Part shown: one piece after another, positions 45,063 through 52,031 of the stretch
How positions within the stretch are numbered: the first letter of the stretch is position 1
How the letters are laid out: every line of letters starts with the position of its first letter
Assembly (NCBI RefSeq): GCF_002975175.1
Contig: NZ_PCNZ01000005.1
Span: 1-64,000, forward strand
Length of the DNA: 64,000 nucleotides
DNA from: Bacillus sp. MYb209
GTDB lineage: Bacteria; Bacillota; Bacilli; Bacillales; Bacillaceae_G
Direction: 5' to 3'
The notes under the pieces: model-generated
The model's input: the letters and a program-made list of their open reading frames with translations, nothing else
Databases searched by the model: none
Told to the model about the DNA's origin: nothing
Translations under genes and position numbers: made by a program

Positions 45063-45099
45063 TTATTCATAATAAGCTGCTGCAAGCAACATTTGGGCA
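45063..45099 (-). pseudogene. Severed 3' end of the DUF7660-type gene
   Basis: On the minus strand, reading on from the ATAAA copy next to bcr1, this segment encodes AQMLLAAAYYE followed by TAA at 45065-45063. It is the natural C-terminus of the small gene at 45241-45468, cut off by the repeat. Joining the two sides with one ATAAA gives 85 in-frame codons. Confidence 0.85.
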
Positions 45100-45255
45100 A
45101 TAAAGTGAAACTTTAATCAGTGGGGGTTTTGTTCATCCCCACTGATTATTAGTTGAACCAATCGGGCTTTTACGGGCAGTTGATCTCCCACCTAACTCCC
45201 TCACATTCGCCGAATTTTGAGGTGGGAGTCCTACTGCCCGTTAATGCGGGATAAA
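45100..45255 (+). repeat. bcr1 repeat, copy 7, inserted in a coding sequence
   Basis: A full-length copy from ATAAAGTGAAACTTTAATCA to AATGCGGGATAAA. The flanking ATAAA repeats (45100-45104 and 45251-45255) are the target duplication: removing the element and one repeat restores the interrupted gene exactly. This is direct evidence of past mobility. Confidence 0.95.
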
Positions 45256-45468
45256 CTTCCACGGTATATTTTCTGGAAGCTTCTCCCCTTGATTTATATA
45301 AGCACCTTCACAATCACCTAACCAACCATTTAATGCCTCTAAATAAGTCTCTACCTCTATATTCTCCCATTCATCTTTATTCTCTTTAAAATCCTTTTGA
45401 AGATATACAAGAAACTTCAACAAGTCTTCTTTAGAATTTACGTGATCAAGGTATTCAGATATATCCAT
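45241..45468 (-). CDS. DUF7660-like small protein, C-terminus truncated by bcr1
   Basis: The present frame encodes 75 aa (MDISEYLDHVNSKEDLLKFL at the start; ALNGWLGDCEGAYINQGEKL near the end). The last four residues (FIPH, the last three from the repeat) and the stop at 45241 come from or abut bcr1. The ancestral 84-aa protein ended in PWKFIAQMLLAAAYYE. The family is common among immunity-like genes. The truncated product lacks its last helix and may be non-functional. Confidence 0.8.
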   Translation of the reverse strand: MDISEYLDHVNSKEDLLKFLVYLQKDFKENKDEWENIEVETYLEALNGWLGDCEGAYINQGEKLPENIPWKFIPH

Positions 45469-45557
45469 ATTTTGTTCCTCTTTCTATTGCTCGTCATTTA
45501 AACTAACTATAATATATGAAATAAGATTCCTAAAACTATTACTTGAGGTGACCAAAT

Positions 45558-46028
45558 ATGAAGTCTACAGTTTGGACAGAAGATGACTATTTAAAATTAG
45601 CCCCTATTAACGACGAACTAATAAAAAAAGCAGAAGAAGTACTGAACGTAAAGCTCCCAGAATCGTACATAAATCTTCTAAAAGAACAAAATGGAGGAAC
45701 TCTTCGATTAGATGCTCACCCTACTTCAGAGCCAAATTCTTGGGCAGACGATCACGTTAATGTTTCCGGCTTATATGGCATTTCTTTTAATGAAAATGAA
45801 TCTAGCATTTTAGATAGCCAATATTTAATTCAGGAATGGGACATGCCTGAGAATATCGTGCTTTTATCTGGTGACGGACATACGTGGATTGCATTAGATT
45901 ATCGAAATGTAGCTAAAAATCCTTCAGTTATATTTATCGATAATGAATTGGAGGAAATTATTGAATTAGCACCTAACTTTGAAAGCTTCTTACAAAACTT
46001 AACTACGTACGATTATGATGAAGAGTAA
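45558..46028 (+). CDS. SMI1/KNR4 (SUKH) family protein
   Basis: The 156-aa SUKH-fold protein has the early helix KAEEVLNVKLPESYINLLKEQNGG (split at 20 residues: KAEEVLNVKLPESYINLLKE then QNGG), the middle VSGLYGISFN and the late GDGHTWIALDYR. It is probably an immunity protein for a polymorphic toxin, although none is adjacent. ATG 45558 follows GAGGTGA. It is divergent from the DUF7660-like gene. Confidence 0.85.
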   Translation: MKSTVWTEDDYLKLAPINDELIKKAEEVLNVKLPESYINLLKEQNGGTLRLDAHPTSEPNSWADDHVNVSGLYGISFNENESSILDSQYLIQEWDMPENIVLLSGDGHTWIALDYRNVAKNPSVIFIDNELEEIIELAPNFESFLQNLTTYDYDEE

Positions 46029-46054
46029 ACCTCTCTCTAAAGGAGTACACACTG

Positions 46055-46383
46055 GTGCAAGATTTCATTATAAATTTACACGCTGCTTTAAAATCACTTG
46101 GGTTTAAGAAAAAAAAGACATACATTTCAATATTCGATTGTATTCTACAAACAAGAATAGAACCTATAAACATCAAAAAGAACAATCTATTGCATAATGT
46201 TTCACATGAAACTATCCATATTCCAGATTACCTCTCTACAACTTAAAACAGTACGAACAAGCTAATCACTACTTACAGCAATATTTATATTGCTCTGTGC
46301 ATCTTAATAATGAGGAAAGAGAAACAGTATTCTTTCATGAAATTGATATGTATATGAGAAAACTAATAGAAAACGCAATGTAA
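46055..46383 (+). pseudogene. Frameshifted gene downstream of the SUKH gene
   Basis: From GTG 46055 (AAGGAG upstream) a frame encodes QDFIINLHAALKSLGFKKKK and stops at 46246. A second frame from about 46230 continues with LKQYEQANHYLQQYLYCSVH and later EIDMYMRKLIENAM to TAA at 46383. The pieces read as one protein broken by a frameshift. The family is uncertain; it is probably another accessory gene. Confidence 0.6.
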
Positions 46384-46451
46384 TTTTACATTGTGCTTTC
46401 TACTAGTCCTTTATCACAGTTCTATATACTTAGTCGCCTTTTATACCTCTC

Positions 46452-47120
46452 CTACAACGCCCAAGTAATATTCATTTCTTCAAATGACTCCTTACTCACT
46501 TCCAACCCTTCGCTACCATCCGTTCCAATCATCGCTACCTCTTCTTTAGACAACATAATTTCCTCGTTTGGATTTTGGATTTTTCTCTCATATACTAATT
46601 GTAAAAGCTCTATTTGTTCCTCTGTCAGTTCATACTCTTCTTCCAATCTTTCAATTGCTGATTCCGTATCAAGTAATGGGATTTCTAATAAGAATCCACC
46701 GTGTTCTTCCATCTCTTCAAATGAATCGATTGAATATGCACCGTTATCATCAATCCAAAATGCTGTTGTAATGAAAGGAACTGTTTCGCCTTCTACTTCT
46801 TCTAATACGTATTGAAGTGCTTCTTCTTTAGCAATTTCTATCACTTCCGAAGGTGCCCCTTCAAAATAATTTGCCGCATCAATCCACTCTTCAATTCTCT
46901 CACTATTCACATCTTGAAGACATACGATCGTGTATTTCGGATGAAAAGTAATCGTCCCTCGTCCGCCTTGACTATCTTGCATACTATAGTTAAATCCATC
47001 CCATGAACTTTCATGTAAAAAATCAGGAGCATGTGCTACAAAAATTGCATCTGCAATTGACTTTAAAATGCATCCTTTCCATAGTTGCTCTTTATCTATA
47101 TGTAATTTATATTTTCCCAT
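46452..47120 (-). CDS. Acidic protein of unknown function
   Basis: The 222-aa soluble protein is strongly acidic (about one fifth Glu and Asp), without signal peptide or recognisable motif. The middle reads GTITFHPKYTIVCLQDVNSE. Acidity and the SUKH-type neighbours suggest an immunity-like role, but this is only context. ATG 47120 follows GAGAAGAG. Confidence 0.65.
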   Translation of the reverse strand: MGKYKLHIDKEQLWKGCILKSIADAIFVAHAPDFLHESSWDGFNYSMQDSQGGRGTITFHPKYTIVCLQDVNSERIEEWIDAANYFEGAPSEVIEIAKEEALQYVLEEVEGETVPFITTAFWIDDNGAYSIDSFEEMEEHGGFLLEIPLLDTESAIERLEEEYELTEEQIELLQLVYERKIQNPNEEIMLSKEEVAMIGTDGSEGLEVSKESFEEMNITWAL

Positions 47121-47185
47121 TCTCTTCTCCTATGCACATATTTTTTCTATTATCTTTCCCCTACACAGTACGTGTAAAGCCTTTT

Positions 47186-47980
47186 CTACCATTTCTCTCT
47201 ACACGTCTCAATTAAATGAAGTAAGTACCTCTTCGTCATATCAGCCCGTCTCCAACTAGAGAGCCTTCGCTTTTCTTCTGGATTATGCCGCATTCGCTCT
47301 ACTTCTCTGAATAAAGGCTCCCACTCATGAGAGTAAAGTTCCAACATATATTGCAATCCTCTATCTTTTGAAACGATTGTTTTATAATCTAGCGTATATA
47401 AAATACGTCCCATCGTAACGACAGCTGATTCCACCCATTCTTCTATGAAAAATAAATAGGGACGCTTCACTTTTTCACTCCAGTAATGTTCTACGTTATA
47501 TTTCATTGTATTTACTACATCGTCCCATTCTATTTGAAAGGGAAGGTCTTCTGCTTCTTTCCCGATAACTGTAATGCCTTGGTTTTTCAATGTCCACCAT
47601 GTGACCGCGTTAATATCCCAATGACCAATATTAGCCTTACCATCTGCACAATACACGTACTCATTCATTTCATGATTGTATTTCCCTAAGTCAGCAAGCG
47701 GAATATACATACCGTCCATTCTTTTACCTAACGTACTTTTCCTAATTTTTTTATGCAGTTCTATAATTTGCTGTTTTTCAACTTCATTCACGGAATCACT
47801 TATTACCGTAACAAAGTCAACATCGCTCGTTTCTATATGAAATGCTCCTAGCGCGATTGATCCGTAAATATATACCCCGACTATTTTTTTATCTAAGAAG
47901 ATTTCTTTTAATTCTACTATGTACTGCCCCATTAATTGCTTTACTTCTTCTGGTAAAGCATGTTTTATTCCACTCTCCAC
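47186..47980 (-). CDS. AadA/ANT(9)-like nucleotidyltransferase
   Basis: The 264-aa protein has an N-terminal nucleotidyltransferase core (VGVYIYGSIALGAFHIETSD then VDFVTV, near 34-59, giving the GS...DVD metal motif) and a helical C-terminal domain, like streptomycin/spectinomycin adenylyltransferases. A genomic gene of this kind need not confer resistance. ATG 47980 follows GGAGGGAT. Confidence 0.83.
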   Translation of the reverse strand: MESGIKHALPEEVKQLMGQYIVELKEIFLDKKIVGVYIYGSIALGAFHIETSDVDFVTVISDSVNEVEKQQIIELHKKIRKSTLGKRMDGMYIPLADLGKYNHEMNEYVYCADGKANIGHWDINAVTWWTLKNQGITVIGKEAEDLPFQIEWDDVVNTMKYNVEHYWSEKVKRPYLFFIEEWVESAVVTMGRILYTLDYKTIVSKDRGLQYMLELYSHEWEPLFREVERMRHNPEEKRRLSSWRRADMTKRYLLHLIETCREKW

Positions 47981-47995
47981 ATCTATCCCTCCATT

Positions 47996-48027
47996 AAAAA
48001 AAGCCTCTGCAAATTCGCAAAGGCTTC
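47996..48027 (-). terminator. Terminator after yuzD
   Basis: AAGCCTCTGC pairs imperfectly with GCAAAGGCTT and an A-run (T on the minus strand) follows. Confidence 0.65.
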
Positions 48028-48032
48028 ATGCT

Positions 48033-48341
48033 TTATAAATATTTCTCGATTTCTTCGTAAACATCCTTCAAACGAGGATTTCCTTCTCCAACAATTTCTC
48101 CATTCACAAGAACGACTGGATAAAATAAATCTTCCTCCACTACTCGCTCTGCGAATGCTTTTTTATCCTCATCTTCTTGTTCTTCTTGAAAATCAATATA
48201 CTCAAAATTAAATTTATTTTCTTGTCCTTCATATTTACGACCAATCGCCGCTTGTAACCACTCAAACGTTTCTGTTGAAGATGGCATTCCAACGCAGCTC
48301 GCACAAATTACTTTCGTCCCATACACTTGAACATTAACCAT
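48033..48341 (-). CDS. yuzD: YuzD family thioredoxin-fold protein
   Basis: The 102-aa protein has a CxxC-like pair (VICASCVGMPSS, near 12-23) and a thioredoxin-like layout with YPVVLVNGEIVGEG near 74. It belongs to the DUF1462/YuzD family next to nifU-like yutI in Bacillus. ATG 48341 follows GGGGGAG. It is divergent from yutI; the shared position suggests a link to Fe-S or thiol metabolism. Confidence 0.83.
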   Translation of the reverse strand: MVNVQVYGTKVICASCVGMPSSTETFEWLQAAIGRKYEGQENKFNFEYIDFQEEQEDEDKKAFAERVVEEDLFYPVVLVNGEIVGEGNPRLKDVYEEIEKYL

Positions 48342-48547
48342 TTTTTCTCCCCCACTTCTCGTTCTAACAGTATATTCAGATGTCTTATTGCATAAGCACA
48401 TCATTTTACAAATTTATTCTATACCCCTATACTGAAAAAACACGTTGTAAACATGATACAATATTTCGACAATAAAACAAGAAGAGAAAAAATAGATTTT
48501 CCCCTCTATCTTGATTATAATAAAACTGATGAAAGGAGTCGATAAAA

Positions 48548-48784
48548 ATGGAAAACCCAAATATGCAAGAACAAGTACTAGAAGTATTAGATAAATTACG
48601 TCCGTTCTTACTTCGTGATGGCGGTGACGTTGAATTAGTAGATATTGAAGAAGGTATCGTAAAACTACGCCTTATGGGTGCATGTGGAAGCTGCCCAAGT
48701 TCTACAATCACACTAAAAGCTGGTATCGAACGCGCACTACTTGAAGAAGTACCAGGCGTTATTGAAGTAGAACAAGTATTTTAA
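48548..48784 (+). CDS. yutI: NifU-like Fe-S scaffold/carrier
   Basis: The 78-aa protein is the C-terminal NifU domain only, with the cluster-binding [14 protein letters not shown] (near 52-65). It transfers Fe-S clusters. ATG 48548 follows GAAAGGAG. With the A-type carrier at 37477 it is the second Fe-S maturation factor in the window. Confidence 0.93.
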   Translation: MENPNMQEQVLEVLDKLRPFLLRDGGDVELVDIEEGIVKLRLMGACGSCPSSTITLKAGIERALLEEVPGVIEVEQVF

Positions 48785-48786
48785 AT

Positions 48787-48904
48787 TAAAAGCGGCGGTG
48801 GCTCGTTCAGCTCTGATTGGCTAAGGTTCTTTCGCATAGAAGGCGCTTTTTGCCTCACAGGAAGGCGCGAAATGGCCGACTGTTCTAGCCGCTGGAGCTA
48901 AACA
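48787..48904 (+). repeat. GC-rich interspersed repeat, second copy
   Basis: AAAAGCGGCGGTGGCTCGTTCAG, AGAAGGCGCTTTTTGCCT, GGAAGGCGCGAA and AGCCGCTGGAGCTA correspond in order to the copy at 16736-16855. It lies 3 bases after the yutI stop and belongs to its 3' untranslated region. Confidence 0.6.
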
Positions 48905-48907
48905 TTA

Positions 48908-48945
48908 TCTAAAAGCAGAAGCGGCTCGTTCAAAGCTACTTCTAA
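48908..48945 (+). repeat. Partial tandem copy of the GC-rich repeat
   Basis: CTAAAAGCAGAAGCGGCTCG and TTCAAAGC repeat the first 35 or so bases of the copy just upstream, then run into the yutI terminator. Confidence 0.5.
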
Positions 48946-48974
48946 AAAAGAGACCAAATTTGGTCTCTTTTTTT
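48944..48974 (+). terminator. Terminator after yutI and its repeats
   Basis: AAAAAAGAGACCA and TGGTCTCTTTTTT around AATT. Confidence 0.88.
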
Positions 48975-49109
48975 GTACGCAAACAATACATACTCCCCTA
49001 CACTATTAACATCATAAAACAAAATTGGAAATCCTTCTCAAGAAATGCAATAATTAATATATAGTGAATCGTTCACACATATAAAGCGAAAAACATAGGG
49101 GGACGACGT

Positions 49110-49325
49110 ATGCCAAAAATAGGGAGTACTTTTGTAACAATTCAAGAATTAGAACAGAAAAAAGAATATTTATTAATTCTTTCACCCGTTATACCGACAT
49201 GGAATACGAGCTATCAATTTTTATTTAAAGAAATACAACAAGAATTATTAAAAAAGGTAAATGAAAAAATTGAAAGACACCACATTATTTTAACTATATG
49301 TACAGATCAAAAAGTAGGAGCATAG
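49110..49325 (+). CDS. Small hypothetical protein
   Basis: The 71-aa soluble protein (FVTIQELEQKKEYLLILSPV and FLFKEIQQELLKKVNEKIER) is of no family I recognise. ATG 49110 is preceded by TAGGGGGAC. It stands alone between yutI and yutH and ends before its own terminator. Confidence 0.6.
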   Translation: MPKIGSTFVTIQELEQKKEYLLILSPVIPTWNTSYQFLFKEIQQELLKKVNEKIERHHIILTICTDQKVGA

Positions 49326-49368
49326 CTTCTTATTATATAAAGATAGACACGGGTATCTATTGTGGTAT

Positions 49369-49398
49369 AAAAAAGAGACCTCAATTGGCCTCTTTTTT
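49369..49398. terminator. Terminator 49110 gene/yutH
   Basis: AAAAAGAGACC and GGCCTCTTTTTT with one mismatch around TCAATT, between convergent genes. Confidence 0.8.
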
Positions 49399-49404
49399 AT
49401 ACTT

Positions 49405-50418
49405 TTAAGATAGCCAATCTAATTTCCTAATGCCTAACTTATCAATAGGTAAACGAAATGACTCGTAAAAATGATTCATAAATTGCTCAGTGCGCTTCAC
49501 ATCATGTAAAATGATTTCTAAACGAGCTCTATATATGCCTTTTTGTTCTTCGTTTCCTGTTTGATAATATCGTTCAACCGTTTCAAAGTAGTGAAGCGGG
49601 AACAGAAGCCTTGCGAATAATAAGCGCCAACCAAATGAAGAGAGCGAATAATTACGTTCATAATCTGTAATGAATTGAACTACCGTTTGCTCCCAATCTG
49701 TCTTTTTTTCTATCATCATATAGCGAATACATTCTGCTATATCCCTACTTGGGTGATCATATACCCAATCAAAAGGAAGTTTTAAGCGCTTCGTTTGATG
49801 CCATAATAAAGGTGTAAATCGTTCTTGGCAAATTGTTGCTGCGTCAGTTATTTGCGGTGTATCATCCATTTCTGTATCGACAACATATTGAATTGCATTT
49901 TCTGCAACTCCTAAGTAATACGGGAAGGATTCAATAAACAATTGATCGAATACGTCTGAAGGATGGTTCATCACTTGCGATTGCCAAAACCTTTCTAATT
50001 GGTCGAGCCTTTTTTCCCATAATGCTTTCCATTCACCAATGCGGCTTAATTGCTCAACTTCTTCTGGAAAGAATGCGCCACGTTTATGGAATATAGAAAG
50101 CTCGCTTCCTAATGATGTAGCATGTCGCTCTAACATACGCATACCTTTTAATAAGCAGTAATTTTTTTCTTCTATCTCACTTACATGGTAGCCGTGTATA
50201 GTCGGAACGAAAGTCGCAACAGTTATATCCCCTTGCTGATTCATATAATCACTGAGCTTTTTCATCTCTACAAGTACTTCTTCCTCCATTTCTCCAATTG
50301 GAACAAGTACATAAATTTTATTGCGAATCCAAAAGCTTTTATAGGGGCCAAGGGGGATTAATTCTTTAACATGTATGTGATAATGCTCATAAATATGCTG
50401 AATCATCGCAGTCGCCAC
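49405..50418 (-). CDS. yutH: Spore coat protein YutH (kinase-like fold)
   Basis: The 337-aa protein resembles the CotS/YutH branch of aminoglycoside-phosphotransferase-like spore coat proteins: LIPLGPYKSFWIRNKIYVLV at the N-terminus and LLWHQTKRLKLPFDWVYDHP in the C-lobe. The catalytic HxD and DFG motifs are not obvious, so a structural coat role is likely. ATG 50418. Divergent from yutG. Confidence 0.85.
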   Translation of the reverse strand: MATAMIQHIYEHYHIHVKELIPLGPYKSFWIRNKIYVLVPIGEMEEEVLVEMKKLSDYMNQQGDITVATFVPTIHGYHVSEIEEKNYCLLKGMRMLERHATSLGSELSIFHKRGAFFPEEVEQLSRIGEWKALWEKRLDQLERFWQSQVMNHPSDVFDQLFIESFPYYLGVAENAIQYVVDTEMDDTPQITDAATICQERFTPLLWHQTKRLKLPFDWVYDHPSRDIAECIRYMMIEKKTDWEQTVVQFITDYERNYSLSSFGWRLLFARLLFPLHYFETVERYYQTGNEEQKGIYRARLEIILHDVKRTEQFMNHFYESFRLPIDKLGIRKLDWLS

Positions 50419-50526
50419 CTATGGTTTTTCTTTATATATATGAGCTTGTGCTCGCCTTTCATTCCTATGCACATGATAAAGCAACGAAACGTATACAAAT
50501 ACTAAAAAGAAAAAAAGGTGATAAAC

Positions 50527-51018
50527 ATGAAAGAGTCAAATCAACTACAAGAAAGAGCATTACAACTATTACAAGAACGCGGTGTAACAATTGACGATAT
50601 TGCTGAACTTGTTCATTTTCTTCAAAAGAAATACCATTCAAATTTAGAGATGTCAGAATGTCGCTATAACGTTGAGCGTGTACTATCAAAACGAGAAGTA
50701 CAAAACGCACTTATTACAGGCATTGAACTTGATGTCCTTGCTGAAAAAGGAATGTTAAGTGAGCCGTTACAAGATATCGTAAAACGCGATGAAGGACTAT
50801 ATGGAATCGATGAAGTCATCGCACTTTCAATCGTTAACGTGTACGGTTCTATCGGTTTCACGAACTTTGGATATATCGATAAATTAAAACCAGGTATTTT
50901 AGAATACTTAAATGATAAATCAACTGGAAAGGTGCACACATTCCTTGATGATATCGTTGGCGGAATCGCTGCCGCTGCTTCAAGCCGTTTAGCGCACCGT
51001 GCTGAGCATTCAGAGTAA
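50527..51018 (+). CDS. yutG: Phosphatidylglycerophosphatase A-like protein (YutG)
   Basis: The 163-aa protein has the PgpA-type region GLYGIDEVIALSIVNVYGSIG (split: GLYGIDEVIALSIVNVYGSI then G) and a C-terminal HTFLDDIVGGIAAAASSRLA. PgpA-type enzymes remove phosphate from phosphatidylglycerol phosphate, but the short YutG type lacks membrane helices and its activity is not proven. ATG 50527 follows AAAAAGGTG. Confidence 0.82.
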   Translation: MKESNQLQERALQLLQERGVTIDDIAELVHFLQKKYHSNLEMSECRYNVERVLSKREVQNALITGIELDVLAEKGMLSEPLQDIVKRDEGLYGIDEVIALSIVNVYGSIGFTNFGYIDKLKPGILEYLNDKSTGKVHTFLDDIVGGIAAAASSRLAHRAEHSE

Positions 51019-51025
51019 CGTATCT

Positions 51026-51053
51026 AGGCCGTCAGTTTCATACTGACGGCCTT
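51026..51053. terminator. Terminator yutG/GNAT gene
   Basis: AGGCCGTCAGT pairs with ACTGACGGCCT around TTCAT; the right arm overlaps the convergent GNAT gene. Confidence 0.85.
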
Positions 51054-51517
51054 TCATATTCCATAAGCATGAACTCTCTTCCACGGCTCAAAAAAAGAGG
51101 TCCTACTTGAAATCCAATGTTTTTATATAGCCTAATCGCTCTCTTATTGAATGTCGCTACACTCAGTCGAAACATTTTCGAATTCAATTCCTCAGTAGCA
51201 AATGCTATTCCCGCTTGAAAAAATATTTCCCCCATCCCTTTCCCGGTTAAATCCGGCTTCATTCCAAGTCCGATATCTACAACATCTTCTCTCACATATA
51301 AATTGGCATCTCTTCCCCCTGGCACTTGTGCATTTTCTCCAAAGCAAAAATAGCCGATGAATTCTCCATTCTCTCCGCAACAACCGTAATACGTCCCATC
51401 TAGTAACTCTTCTATTACTTCAGCCTCTCCTGAAAAACTATATAAATTGTACGGTTCCTCATACGTCCACATATTTATCTCATTCGCTTCTTCTTCTGTT
51501 AATTTATGAATTTCCAT
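51038..51517 (-). CDS. GNAT family acetyltransferase
   Basis: The 159-aa GNAT protein has the acetyl-CoA loop DIGLGMKPDLTGKGMGEIFF (near 81-100) and RLSVATFNKRAIRLYKNIGF (near 118-137). It acts on a small molecule or protein of unknown identity. ATG 51517 follows AAAGGAAT. Convergent with yutG. Confidence 0.85.
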   Translation of the reverse strand: MEIHKLTEEEANEINMWTYEEPYNLYSFSGEAEVIEELLDGTYYGCCGENGEFIGYFCFGENAQVPGGRDANLYVREDVVDIGLGMKPDLTGKGMGEIFFQAGIAFATEELNSKMFRLSVATFNKRAIRLYKNIGFQVGPLFLSRGREFMLMEYERPSV

Positions 51518-51937
51518 TCCTTTCGCTCCTCATCAAATATTCTATATATATTTACTCATTCATTTTTCACATTCAATTTCCCTCTAATTACAATATGCAT
51601 AATTGCATGCGCACACCCATTTAAAAAATGCTAAAATTTATTTGAATCGCTGTTGTTACACTTCTTGATTAAGAAAGACCGTTAACCGGAAAATTAACGT
51701 CTTATCAAATTCAAGCAATTGGCACATTTTGTCATCATGAAAGACACTCGAAAGAGTGTCTTTTTTTCTATACCTGAGCAGGACCTGCTCATTTACAAAG
51801 TTAATGCATAAATTAATATAACTCTTTAAACACATTATTCCCTTTCTATACGTTGCGGCGTTCGTTGCGACAGATTCGGATAATAAAAAGCACTCCAGCC
51901 AGAGTGCTTTTTACTTTCAAACAAGGAGGTTACATAT
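51518..51937. other. Intergenic region with two orphan terminator-like hairpins
   Basis: The 420-bp gap contains a clear terminator at 51740-51767 (AAAGACACTC / GAGTGTCTTT then seven T). A small palindrome TGAGCAGG-AC-CTGCTCA lies at 51775-51791, and a second hairpin at 51887-51912 (AAAAGCACTC / GAGTGCTTTT). No coding frame lies in front of the first terminator, so a short non-coding transcript between about 51620 and 51767 is possible. I see no convincing promoter. Confidence 0.45.
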
Positions 51938-52024
51938 ATGGATAGTACTCTTGTATTTAACTTTGGTATCGGTATTGTTATCATTTTATTCGTCTTCTTT
52001 GTACTTTGTATGAGCGGGGTATAG
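51938..52024 (+). CDS. Small hydrophobic single-TM peptide
   Basis: The 28-aa frame starts MDSTLVFNFGIGIVIIL and is one membrane helix with a short end (CMSGV). It is preceded by a perfect AAGGAGG at correct spacing. It resembles the short YjcZ-like or sporulation-associated peptides of Bacillus; the function is unknown. It lies convergent with the ABC permease, only 7 bases from it. Confidence 0.6.
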   Translation: MDSTLVFNFGIGIVIILFVFFVLCMSGV

Positions 52025-52031
52025 TAATCTT

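Noticed and set aside
47186-47980. Acquired antibiotic resistance gene
   Set aside because: The AadA-like protein is in a stable-looking chromosomal context without integron or transposon marks; resistance cannot be claimed from sequence.
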